Origin: Pseudoalteromonas sp. S16_S37
Lineage (GTDB): Bacteria; Pseudomonadota; Gammaproteobacteria; Enterobacterales; Alteromonadaceae
Direction of reading: 5' to 3'
DNA length: 64,000 nucleotides
Assembly (NCBI RefSeq): GCF_014694405.1
Contig: NZ_JAAUWV010000013.1
Coordinates: forward strand, 20,289 to 84,288
Shown: piece by piece, positions 8,634 to 16,777 of the stretch
Numbering within the stretch: position 1 is the stretch's first letter
Layout of the letters: every line of letters begins with the position of its first letter
The notes under the pieces: generated by a model
Databases searched by the model: none
The model's input: the letters and a program-made list of their open reading frames with translations, nothing else
Told to the model about the DNA's origin: nothing
Translations under genes and position numbers: made by a program

Positions 8634-9686
8634 ATGAAATTAATAGCAGGGTTGATGCTTTTGTTGGCGTTTAATGTCTCGGCGAAGCGATATTATAGTG
8701 AGCAATTTAGCGAGCAAGACTTGGGTAAAGCGTTTGATACAGAGCTACACCAAGCATCAGAGAAGTGTTTAACAGGGACCATTGAATACCATAAAGAAAG
8801 CGCAGGGCAACTGGATTATTTGCAGCATTTGAACGAAACCCAGATCAGACGACGCACTTTTGGTGAAGTGCATGGCGGGGTGAACTTGTTTATCGTGGCG
8901 GGCAGTGTATCAACCTCCATTACTCACACCAATGCAACCGATAATTTGAGCCTAACATCGCAACTGCATTTAAAGTTGTCGCAAGGTCACAGTACGATAG
9001 AAAACCGCCAAGTGCTTAAAAATGCTGCAAACTGCGGCGATCAATTTGTTTACCAAGTTGATTACGGGCGAGATATTTTTATCAACACGCGCTTGCACTT
9101 TCGCTCTGAAGCCGATTACAAAAAGTTCGTAACAAAAATAAAAATTAGATTGCTGTTTTTCAAAAAAACCAAGACCAAAGTTAAAGAGATTGAAAAGTTT
9201 GCGCAAAATGCAGTATTGACCATCGACGCTAACTCAAGTGGCACTTTGCCACCTAGGTTACAACAACTTATGGACTCGAACCCTAAACATTGCCGAGGCA
9301 ATAACATCTCTCCTTGTTTAAACACCTTACAGGCCTTAGCTGATTATACATTCGGCGGGCAGTTGGGCGATGACTTAACGGCTTTGCCAAAGTTGCCACG
9401 TAGTATTATCACCAAATCGTATGAAGAGTCTGGGCACTTTGATATCTCGCAAAATGTGAATGTGATTGATGCTGGGCAGTACGACCCAACATGGCAAGTC
9501 ATAGAGCGGCGCTATGGCGAAGCAATAAGACGTACAAAACGGGCTGAGGCGTTTTTAGCGGTTGCAACAACAGATGAGCAAGTAAGCGCACAGGCTGAAT
9601 TTGATGCCGCGCAAACAGCGCTTATACAAATGGAGGAATTACGCCAAACTTGTTTAGCGCAACCTTGGCTTAGCCTATGTAATTAG
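8634..9686 (+). CDS. secreted protein, divergent paralogue 3 of the SNTX-like set
   Basis: A 350-aa protein with a signal peptide (1-17, VSA|KR). The core pattern of paralogues 1 and 2 is kept weakly: CGDQFVYQVDYGRDIFINT matches their GD-F-V-YG-N block. It is followed by a strand pair with Lys-rich KIKIRLLFFKKTKTK in place of the 'VGG-KYL' segment, then VLTIDANSSGTLPPRLQQL and SPCLNTL. The N-terminal strand region is shorter and the C-terminal helices remain. It may have lost membrane insertion and act as a regulator, adaptor or immunity-like partner, but this is speculation. It starts 9 nt after AAAGGAG and is the last gene of the run, followed by a convergent terminator. Confidence 0.45.
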   Translation: MKLIAGLMLLLAFNVSAKRYYSEQFSEQDLGKAFDTELHQASEKCLTGTIEYHKESAGQLDYLQHLNETQIRRRTFGEVHGGVNLFIVAGSVSTSITHTNATDNLSLTSQLHLKLSQGHSTIENRQVLKNAANCGDQFVYQVDYGRDIFINTRLHFRSEADYKKFVTKIKIRLLFFKKTKTKVKEIEKFAQNAVLTIDANSSGTLPPRLQQLMDSNPKHCRGNNISPCLNTLQALADYTFGGQLGDDLTALPKLPRSIITKSYEESGHFDISQNVNVIDAGQYDPTWQVIERRYGEAIRRTKRAEAFLAVATTDEQVSAQAEFDAAQTALIQMEELRQTCLAQPWLSLCN

Positions 9687-9699
9687 TTTTCAACAAAAC

Positions 9700-9732
9700 G
9701 AGAGGTCAATCTAAGATAACGGCGGACCTCTC
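9700..9732. terminator. hairpin between convergent genes
   Basis: GAGAGGTC and GACCTCTC form an 8-bp stem with a 17-nt loop between the convergent third paralogue and the LysR gene. T-runs are weak on both sides, so it is only a probable terminator. Confidence 0.45.
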
Positions 9733-9740
9733 AATTAATT

Positions 9741-10613
9741 CTATGCTGTTGCGCTAAACAAATCATGGTATTCGGAAAAGGTATCAACAATAAGTTTAAT
9801 GGTATTTCTGGTTTGCTTATCCGCATATGCACAGTAGATCAATACTGATGAAGAAGGGATCTCAGGCAAGTTGAGTTTCTCCGATACTTCAATCAGATCC
9901 GCAGGTGCTGCTCGGTGTGGAAAAATCCCGACTGCAAGACCCGCAGAAATCGCAGTTATTACGGCAGTGATATTGTTTCCTACGAACGCTTCATGCCATT
10001 TAATTTGCGCTTTATCTAAGGTTTGTGCAGCAACGTTTCGTAATCCGCAGTGGTCTTTTAAGTTTGCGATAGGTAAAGGTCCTTGCGCATCGTATGCAAA
10101 TTGCTCTGCTGCATACCAGCCAAAGTGCTCTGGACATAACACATCACCCTCATAGCGACCATCATCACTGCGCACAATAATTGCGTTTAATGCGCCTGAA
10201 TTACAATGCTCAACTAGCACACTTGAGCTATCCACAGATAACTCAATTTGCAAAGTCGGTTCTGCGTCTCTTAAACGAGATAGTACCATTTGAATTTCAG
10301 GGCCAAATACGTGGCAACCTACGCCCAGTTTAAATTGTCGCTGCGGTGAAACTAAACTAGCGATGGCCCTATCATTGGCGGCAATAAGCTGTCTTGCTTC
10401 GGGTAAGAAGGCTTCGCCCGCACTCGATAGTCTCACTTTCCTTGGGGTTCTTTCTAGTAACCTAACGTCCAACTTCTCTTCTAATCGTTTCAGTTTTACG
10501 CTAAGTGTTGCTTGAGTGGTACCTAAAGCATCGGCGGCTTTGGTAAAGCTCTTGTATTCACTGATAGCCAAAAAAGCGCGGATCGAATCCAAATCCAAGC
10601 TAAGCATGTACAT
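9741..10613 (-). CDS. LysR-family transcriptional regulator
   Basis: A 290-aa protein with the N-terminal winged helix-turn-helix of the LysR family: LDLDSIRAFLAISEYKSFTKAADAL, then TQATLSVKLKRLEEKL at about 30-45. The effector-binding domain follows at about 90-285. It is divergent from the MFS exporter and the small-molecule cluster that begins 258 bp away. This is the usual arrangement for a LysR regulator controlling its neighbour and itself from the shared gap. The inducer is unknown and might be the cluster product. The start used gives MYMLSLDLD; MLSLDLD two codons in is equally possible. Confidence 0.9.
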   Translation of the reverse strand: MYMLSLDLDSIRAFLAISEYKSFTKAADALGTTQATLSVKLKRLEEKLDVRLLERTPRKVRLSSAGEAFLPEARQLIAANDRAIASLVSPQRQFKLGVGCHVFGPEIQMVLSRLRDAEPTLQIELSVDSSSVLVEHCNSGALNAIIVRSDDGRYEGDVLCPEHFGWYAAEQFAYDAQGPLPIANLKDHCGLRNVAAQTLDKAQIKWHEAFVGNNITAVITAISAGLAVGIFPHRAAPADLIEVSEKLNLPEIPSSSVLIYCAYADKQTRNTIKLIVDTFSEYHDLFSATA

Positions 10614-10871
10614 AACTCCTTTACTACTATGTTTAAATTAACGCAATTTAAGTTAGCTTTTTGTTTACCTTTAATGGTTTTGTAAACATCCCTATCCTTT
10701 GCATCTTATTGTCTTATATCTATTTATTCGATTTTGTTATGGCAGAAATAGTTAATCATGTATTTAACCAATGTCAAGCGGGTGTTACTTTTTTGTCTCC
10801 ACTGTGAGTGCAGCGCAAATTGGTTGCACTTGTAACTTAGAACAAATCCCTCATCTGGTGAGGGGATTGAA
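10614..10871. promoter_or_regulatory. divergent control region, LysR gene / biosynthetic cluster
   Basis: These 258 AT-rich bases separate the divergent LysR and MFS genes and must hold both promoters. Near the LysR side are the AT-rich partial dyads TTTAAATTAACG and GCAATTTAAGTTA. No unambiguous -35/-10 pair or T-N11-A box could be fixed by eye. Confidence 0.5.
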
Positions 10872-12416
10872 ATGGAGTGCAAAATGTTTGCTGCCATATC
10901 TTTTAAAAACAAAATAGCACTGGCTGCCGTCTGTTTATCTGCGGTAATGCTAGGGCTTGAGATAACCAGTGTTCCGTCTATATTACCAACATTGAAAGAC
11001 TTGTTACCAGCAGACTTTCAGCAGTTGCAATGGATTATGAATGCTTACACATTGGCAATGTGTTCAGTGTTAGTGGCGATGGGCGCCTTAGCTGACCGCT
11101 TTGGACGAAAACGTATTTTTGTTGCTGGCATTTTAGTGTTTGCCGTAGCATCGTTTATCTGTGGCATGGCATCGAGTGCGCCAGTACTCATTGCCGCACG
11201 GTTCTTACAAGGGCTAAGTGCCGCAGCCATGCTGTCTTGTCAGGTCGCGGTGTTGTCTCATCAATTTCAAAATGGGCCTGAACGCGGGGTGGCATTTGCA
11301 ACGTGGGGAATAGTATTTGGCCTAGGTCTAGGTTTTGGCCCGATTGTTGGTGGCTTAATACTTGAATTCGCGAGTTGGGAATGGGTGTTTTTGATCCATG
11401 TACTTATCTCGGTTATCACGTTAATACTTGCTAAGAAAGGGGTGACAGAGTCATCCGATCCGCATGCGGTAAAGATGGACTTTGCGGGCATGATCACCCT
11501 GTCGCTGTCAGTATTTGGCTTAGTGTATTTAATTATCCAAAGTCACGAAACCAGCATTTCAAGCAACACAGGCTTAGCTATCTTGCTAGGTAGCATTATT
11601 AGCTTTGTATTGTTTGTCATTATCGAAAATAAAGTGCAGCGTCCTATGTTTGACTTCCAAGCATTTAAAGTTCGTAACTTTTCTGGCGCACTGTTTGGTG
11701 CCAGTGGTATGAACTTTAGTTTTTGGCCATTTGTTATTTACTTCCCTATCTATTTGCAATCGGTGTTGGGTTACAGCGGGGTGATGTCAGGCTTAACGGT
11801 ACTTGCTCTGACCGTGCCTACCATTGTAGTACCCCCCTATGCAGAGCGCATGCTAATGAAAAAAGGGCCAGGATTTGTGATCCCTCTGGGCTTATTTACC
11901 ATCGCACTGGGTTTTGCATCTATTTGGTTAGCCATTGGTATGGCGAGCACATCTTGGATGACCTTACTACCTGGCTGTGTACTGGCAGGAATTGGCCTTG
12001 GTTTAACCAATACACCAGTAACTAATACTGCTACGGGTTCTTTACCACCTGAGCGAGCTGGAATGGCATCAGGCATGGAGTTTAGTGCGCGCATGATCTC
12101 TTTGGCCGTCAACATCGCAATTATGGGCTATGTACTTGTTAAAGGTATTGCCGAGGGATTACAGGACACGCTTGGATTGGATAGCACGCAAGTGATGCCG
12201 CTGGCCGACGCGATTGCTTCAGGAAATCTTTCAGCCGCAGAATCGGTGGGGATTTCGCAGCAAATGGCCAGTGAGATCCTGACCTCTGGCTTCAGTTGGG
12301 TCGTACTCTACGGCGCAATATCCGCACTGATTTTATGTATCGCAGCAGCACTTGCATGTGAACGTAAAAATCAATCAGCAGATGATGGTGAATCTATGAG
12401 CGTGGTTGCAGAGTAA
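10872..12416 (+). CDS. MFS drug/metabolite exporter, DHA2 type (14 membrane segments)
   Basis: A 514-aa inner-membrane transporter of the EmrB/QacA (DHA2) branch of the major facilitator superfamily, with about 14 hydrophobic segments. Motif A appears as GALADRFGRKRIF (about 71-83). The drug-antiporter motif C appears as LGFGPIVGG (about 151-159). These proteins export small molecules using the proton gradient. It is the first gene of the small-molecule cluster, so it probably exports the product or gives self-resistance. The start at 10872 has GAGGGG upstream; an in-frame ATG at 10884 with GGAG six bases before it is as likely. The substrate is unknown. Confidence 0.88.
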   Translation: MECKMFAAISFKNKIALAAVCLSAVMLGLEITSVPSILPTLKDLLPADFQQLQWIMNAYTLAMCSVLVAMGALADRFGRKRIFVAGILVFAVASFICGMASSAPVLIAARFLQGLSAAAMLSCQVAVLSHQFQNGPERGVAFATWGIVFGLGLGFGPIVGGLILEFASWEWVFLIHVLISVITLILAKKGVTESSDPHAVKMDFAGMITLSLSVFGLVYLIIQSHETSISSNTGLAILLGSIISFVLFVIIENKVQRPMFDFQAFKVRNFSGALFGASGMNFSFWPFVIYFPIYLQSVLGYSGVMSGLTVLALTVPTIVVPPYAERMLMKKGPGFVIPLGLFTIALGFASIWLAIGMASTSWMTLLPGCVLAGIGLGLTNTPVTNTATGSLPPERAGMASGMEFSARMISLAVNIAIMGYVLVKGIAEGLQDTLGLDSTQVMPLADAIASGNLSAAESVGISQQMASEILTSGFSWVVLYGAISALILCIAAALACERKNQSADDGESMSVVAE

Positions 12417-12456
12417 CCGCCTCTTTCAATCGAATAAATTTTATTAATTAGACAAT

Positions 12457-12491
12457 GAAGCGCTGCTGTGCGTAGCACAGCAGATGGCTTC
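12457..12491 (+). other. strong hairpin between exporter and carrier-protein gene
   Basis: CTGCTGTGC, a 3-nt loop (GTA) and GCACAGCAG make a 9-bp perfect stem, extended outward by GAAGC/GCTTC. No T-run follows. It could lower or process transcription from the exporter into the biosynthetic genes. Confidence 0.55.
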
Positions 12492-12519
12492 TCACGCTTA
12501 AAAAACAAGGAATTGGATT

Positions 12520-12759
12520 ATGAAATTAAGCTTTGAAAACCTAAAAAATGAGATAGCAGAGATATTAGATATCAACAGTGATGAAGTACACACAGACACA
12601 GCGCTTACTGGCAGTGACCATTGGGATTCGTTTGCCATGCTTTCTGCGGTGGCTTTAGTAACGCAATACACTGAAAAGCAAGTGTCGCTTGGCGATTTAT
12701 CGAATTTAGCAACGGTGAACGATTTTGTGTCATTGCTACAGAATTTGAAGGAAAGCTGA
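12520..12759 (+). CDS. acyl carrier protein
   Basis: A 79-aa acidic four-helix carrier protein. The phosphopantetheine site is Ser37 in HWDSFAML, a variant of the usual DSL. It carries an acyl or aminoacyl group as a thioester for the enzymes downstream, after activation by the PPTase encoded at 19848. It is separated by one base from the KAS III-like gene, implying translational coupling. Its distance from the fatty acid genes and its own PPTase suggest a dedicated carrier rather than the housekeeping AcpP. Confidence 0.85.
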   Translation: MKLSFENLKNEIAEILDINSDEVHTDTALTGSDHWDSFAMLSAVALVTQYTEKQVSLGDLSNLATVNDFVSLLQNLKES

Positions 12760-12760
12760 G

Positions 12761-13774
12761 ATGGCAATGAAAACAATTTCTGGTATTCGCATTGAAGCGA
12801 TTTCCGCAGCTCTACCTGCTACCACAATTGGCAGTGAAGAGTTTGCAGCCTTATATGGTCAAAAAGAGGCGGCGCGTGTGGCCAGAGGTACTGGGATAAG
12901 CGCTATTCGCACCGCAGATGGCTTATCAACACAAGCTTTGATCAGTGCTGCCGCACAACAATTACTGCGCAATGTGGATGTCACTTTAGAAGAAATTGAT
13001 GCGCTTATTGTTGTGACGCAAACCCCAGATAGCTGGAGCCCAGGTACGGCGTTTGCCGTGCATAGTGAGCTAGGACTGAAAAGCAATTGTTACGTTGCCA
13101 CCATCAACGATGGCTGTGCAGGCTATGTGAACGGCATGATCCAAGCGGCATCTTTAGTTTCTTCAGGAGCCTATAAAAAAGTGCTGCTGTGTACCGGTGA
13201 TGTCAATACACGTTTGGTAGACGATGCTGATTATCAAGTGCGGATGTTATTTGGCGATGCCGCATCAGCAACACTCATTAGTCAGGGCGAAGAAACCGTA
13301 AGTTTCATAAACGGTACTGATGGCTCAGGTAAAGACATGCTGGGTGTGAAAATGAATTATGAAAAAGCACCTCAAAGCACCGCATCTGTTGCCACGTTAA
13401 AAATGGATGGTGCAGCGGTCATGAGCTTCGCGCTGAAACGCGTACCTGAAGTGGTCAGTGCCTTGTTAAATCAAGTTGGGGTCAATAAAGACCAAGTTGA
13501 CTTGTTTGCTTTGCATCAACCCAATGAATTTATTTTGAATTACTTAATTAATTTATTGGATGTTGAGCCAAGCAAAGTGCCAATTGATGTCAATGGTATT
13601 GGCAATACTAATTCAACATCTATTCCCCTATTACTGACACGCCATATTCCAACGAGTGAGCTAAGCAACATTGTGTTATGTGGCTTTGGAGTGGGGTTAG
13701 CGTGGAATGCAATGCACGTGACTTTAGCAAATACGGCACTGATAGAGCCGGTAGAAATTAGCACAGCGGCATAG
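12761..13774 (+). CDS. KAS III-like (FabH-family) condensing enzyme
   Basis: A 337-aa thiolase-fold protein of the ketoacyl-ACP synthase III family, close to the 317-aa FabH. The catalytic triad can be seen as Cys119 (INDGCAGY), His252 (LFALHQPNEF) and Asn282 (GIGNTNSTSIPL). It should form a carbon-carbon bond between an acyl-CoA or acyl-ACP and a malonyl-type unit, or transfer an acyl group as the CerJ-type relatives do. The active-site context DGCAGY differs from the ACAGF of housekeeping FabH, which fits a secondary-metabolism enzyme. It lies between the carrier protein and the amidotransferase. The substrate cannot be read from the sequence. Confidence 0.88.
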   Translation: MAMKTISGIRIEAISAALPATTIGSEEFAALYGQKEAARVARGTGISAIRTADGLSTQALISAAAQQLLRNVDVTLEEIDALIVVTQTPDSWSPGTAFAVHSELGLKSNCYVATINDGCAGYVNGMIQAASLVSSGAYKKVLLCTGDVNTRLVDDADYQVRMLFGDAASATLISQGEETVSFINGTDGSGKDMLGVKMNYEKAPQSTASVATLKMDGAAVMSFALKRVPEVVSALLNQVGVNKDQVDLFALHQPNEFILNYLINLLDVEPSKVPIDVNGIGNTNSTSIPLLLTRHIPTSELSNIVLCGFGVGLAWNAMHVTLANTALIEPVEISTAA

Positions 13775-13814
13775 TGTTGACAGCGGATTTTTGAGTTTAT
13801 AAGGAAAAATAAAA

Positions 13815-15656
13815 ATGTGTGGTATTACAGGATGGGTTGACTTTAACAAGCACTTTGCTGAGCGTACGCAAATTGTTGATAGAATGACGGACTCGCTATC
13901 TCATCGCGGTCCAGATGCTCGAGGCACTTGGTACGATCAATACGCAGCGCTAGGTCACAGACGCTTATCTATTATTGACATTGAGCATGGTATCCAGCCA
14001 ATGGAAGCCAAAGACAGAGCAGGGCATAACTCGGTTGTTGCTTTTAATGGTCAAATCTTCAACTTCAAAGAGTTGCGCTCACAGTTAGTTGGCTACGGTT
14101 ACACGTTTGAAACTAACAGTGATACCGAAGTGCTGTTAAAAGGCTATTTGCATTGGAAAGAGCGCGTTGCTGAGCACTTAAATGGCATGTTTGCGATTGC
14201 TATTTGGGATACCCATGAACAGCAGTTACTGCTTATTCGTGACCGCTTAGGTGTTAAGCCTCTGTACTATTACCGTACGGAAACCGGCATTGTGTTTGGC
14301 TCTGAACCTAAAGCATTGTTTGAAAACCCTTATGTCAAAGCGCAGGTATCGAAAACGGGTTTTTGTGAAATCCTCGATATGGTGAAAACGCCAGAGTTAA
14401 CACCCTACGATGGTATGTTTGAAGTGCGTCCGGGGCATATTCTTACCTTCAACCGCCATGGTTTAAAAAAGCAAGTGTATTGGCAGCTGGAAGCGCGTGA
14501 ACATCATGACTCACTGGATGTCACCATAGCAACGGTGCGAGAGATCCTATCTGACACGGTGAAAAGACAAATGATCTCAGATGTGCCGATTTGTTCGTTG
14601 CTCTCAGGTGGTTTGGATTCATCGGCTATTACTGCATTGGCTGCTGAGCATGTGAAAAAAGGCACCTTACCGTCTTTTTCGGTCGACTTCACTCATAACA
14701 TGGATAACTTTTCTGCCGATGGAGTGCGGGGTGCTCCCGATGCACCATTTGCCAGAGCGTTGGCTGAGCATGTGAATACGGCACACAGCGAACTGCTACT
14801 TAACAGCAATCAAATGTTAGATCACTCGGTACGCAATCATGTACTTCATGGTGTTGATGCGCCTCCCGCTTATTGGGGTGACATGTGGCCATCGCTCTAT
14901 TTGTTGTTCCAGGGGATCAAAAAACACTCAACGGTTGCACTATCAGGTGAGGCCGCAGATGAAGTGTTTGGTGGCTACCAATGGTTTAGAAATCCGGCGG
15001 CATTGGCAGCAAATACGTTCCCTTGGCTAACCGCAGGGTCGTCACGCTACTTTGGCGGTGTTCAACTCCTTAACAAAGACTTTGTTAATACTTTAGAAAG
15101 AGATGAGTATCGAGCACAACGTTATCAGGAAGCGCTAGCAGAAGTTCCTGTATTAGCAGGAGAAGCGGACGATGAAAGACGTTTACGCGAAGTGTCTTAT
15201 TTAGCGCTTACGCGCTTTTTACCCACCTTATTAGATAGAAATGACCGTATGAGTATGGCGGTTGGTTTAGAAGTGCGAGTGCCATTTTGTGACCACCGCT
15301 TAGTTGACTACGTCTTTAATGCACCTTGGTCAATGAAAATGTTTGATGGTCGAGAAAAAAGCTTATTGCGCGCAGCAACGGCACCTTTGCTGCCTGAGAG
15401 CATAGTGCATCGTATTAAAACGCCTTACCCAGCAACACAAGATAGTTCCTATGAACAAGGGCTACGAGATGAACTGGCTGGAGTGATGGATGACAACAGC
15501 GCGCCTGCTAGAGATTTTATCGATACAAAGAAAGCCAAAATGTTGGTTGAGCGTGGAGTGAGTGAAATTAGCCAACCTTATAACCGAGGCGGTATCGAAA
15601 TGGCGCTATGGATGAACCGCTGGCTGAAAAAGTACAACGTAACCACGAACGTATAA
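13815..15656 (+). CDS. AsnB-type glutamine-dependent amidotransferase
   Basis: A 613-aa protein of the asparagine synthetase B family. The N-terminal class II glutaminase domain starts MCGITGW with the nucleophile Cys2 intact and RRLSIID at about 52-58. The ATP-pyrophosphatase signature SGGLDSS is at 264-270. Enzymes of this group in metabolite clusters (OxyD type, for example) adenylate a carboxylate and convert it to an amide with ammonia from glutamine. Because Cys2 is present, it is not a beta-lactam synthetase, which lacks that residue. The cluster context suggests that the final product or starter is an amide. Housekeeping asparagine synthesis is a less likely role. Confidence 0.85.
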   Translation: MCGITGWVDFNKHFAERTQIVDRMTDSLSHRGPDARGTWYDQYAALGHRRLSIIDIEHGIQPMEAKDRAGHNSVVAFNGQIFNFKELRSQLVGYGYTFETNSDTEVLLKGYLHWKERVAEHLNGMFAIAIWDTHEQQLLLIRDRLGVKPLYYYRTETGIVFGSEPKALFENPYVKAQVSKTGFCEILDMVKTPELTPYDGMFEVRPGHILTFNRHGLKKQVYWQLEAREHHDSLDVTIATVREILSDTVKRQMISDVPICSLLSGGLDSSAITALAAEHVKKGTLPSFSVDFTHNMDNFSADGVRGAPDAPFARALAEHVNTAHSELLLNSNQMLDHSVRNHVLHGVDAPPAYWGDMWPSLYLLFQGIKKHSTVALSGEAADEVFGGYQWFRNPAALAANTFPWLTAGSSRYFGGVQLLNKDFVNTLERDEYRAQRYQEALAEVPVLAGEADDERRLREVSYLALTRFLPTLLDRNDRMSMAVGLEVRVPFCDHRLVDYVFNAPWSMKMFDGREKSLLRAATAPLLPESIVHRIKTPYPATQDSSYEQGLRDELAGVMDDNSAPARDFIDTKKAKMLVERGVSEISQPYNRGGIEMALWMNRWLKKYNVTTNV

Positions 15657-15667
15657 GGAAATTTACA

Positions 15668-16768
15668 ATGTCAATAATACCGACTATTACACCCAAGCTG
15701 TTGCACAAACATAAAGATGATGACGTATTACTAAGTAGCCCGCGAAAGCTGCTACCAGCACGATTTGTCTCGGCACAAACACATCCAGCGACGGACCCTG
15801 CAATCGTGATGCTCAATAGCCTTTATGATGTGTCTGCGGATAACGAATATACCTTACGTGTACCAGCAGACTCGTCAGAACGCGCTGGTGTGCCTTATAA
15901 GGATGTGATCACACAAGCTGCAAACGAGTTGATGCGCGGTGTGCCACATCAAGTGATCGAAGCAATCAAAGCGGGTTTGCCACAAGACAGCGCAGAGCGA
16001 TTAGATGTGAGCGATGAAGCCATTGCGGCGTTCCTTTTGCATCACCAAGTGACTCGCCACTCTCACAGTTTTAAGTTTGTGAACCAAGCAGAGCACTATT
16101 TCTTTTATCGAAAACCGCATGAACATGTGCCTGGCATTATGTTATTAGAGGCGGCAAGACAGACAATTTATTATCAGCTATATGGCTTTTCACAGCAGCA
16201 ATTGGGCAAGGTTACAGTCAGCCTGAGCGAGTTGAATGCCAAGTTTTATCATTATGCTGAGCTGATGTATCCCATGGAGATTGTGGTTGATGATTTAACC
16301 GCAGGAGATATCCAAAAGCCCAAGGAAGTGTTGTATAGCGCATCGTTTTATCAACAAGGTATGTTGATTGCGCGTATTAACTCTCTGGCCCCTGTTATTT
16401 CTTTGAAGCGCTTTGTACTTGCTCGCAATGCCAAATTACTAAACGAAGATGAACGTTTCTCGCCACTCCCTGTTGCACCTATTACCACATTGCTCAGCAG
16501 TACCGCTGGCAAACAAGTGCTCGTAGAGCTGCAAACAATCGGCATCACAGCGTGTACAACAAGCCCGTTTGAGGCTGATAACAATGATGCAGTGTATCTG
16601 AATGTGATTTATGGCAACAAACTGCATTTCCAAACGCAAGTACAGTTGCAGCGTCATGACGATGGTAGTGCATTTTGGTCGTTCCTTGAGGTGGATCATG
16701 AGCAGCGAGAAACGCTTAAAGAAATCATTAAGCGTGGTTTTGTCAGTAACCCACAGCAAGCAGCATAG
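15668..16768 (+). CDS. AfsA-like hotdog protein
   Basis: I place the start at 15668, 11 bases after the amidotransferase stop and preceded by AAGGAA; a longer frame from 15608 would overlap that gene. The 366-aa product shows the A-factor (AfsA) hotdog pattern: FLLHHQVTRHSHSFKFVN, HYFFYRKPHEHVPGIMLLEAARQ and the strand LNAKFYHYAELMYP. A second, weaker half follows. AfsA of Streptomyces joins a beta-ketoacyl-ACP to dihydroxyacetone phosphate in gamma-butyrolactone signal synthesis. Here the homologue lies among an ACP, KAS III, an ene-reductase and dehydrogenases, so a butenolide- or lactone-like product is a reasonable inference. The substrate is unknown, and such genes are uncommon in Gram-negative bacteria. 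Confidence 0.75.
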   Translation: MSIIPTITPKLLHKHKDDDVLLSSPRKLLPARFVSAQTHPATDPAIVMLNSLYDVSADNEYTLRVPADSSERAGVPYKDVITQAANELMRGVPHQVIEAIKAGLPQDSAERLDVSDEAIAAFLLHHQVTRHSHSFKFVNQAEHYFFYRKPHEHVPGIMLLEAARQTIYYQLYGFSQQQLGKVTVSLSELNAKFYHYAELMYPMEIVVDDLTAGDIQKPKEVLYSASFYQQGMLIARINSLAPVISLKRFVLARNAKLLNEDERFSPLPVAPITTLLSSTAGKQVLVELQTIGITACTTSPFEADNNDAVYLNVIYGNKLHFQTQVQLQRHDDGSAFWSFLEVDHEQRETLKEIIKRGFVSNPQQAA

Positions 16769-16777
16769 AGAGGAAAC

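Noticed and set aside
12761..13774. Housekeeping FabH
   Set aside because: The active-site context DGCAGY and the placement in a metabolite cluster with its own carriers and PPTase argue for a specialised enzyme, although the triad is the same.
13815..15656. Beta-lactam synthetase instead of an amidotransferase
   Set aside because: The N-terminal nucleophile Cys2 is present (MCGITGW). Beta-lactam synthetases lack it, so a glutamine-dependent amidotransferase is the better reading.
15608..15667. Longer start for the AfsA-like gene
   Set aside because: It would overlap the end of the amidotransferase gene by 49 bases and has no ribosome site, while 15668 has AAGGAA upstream.
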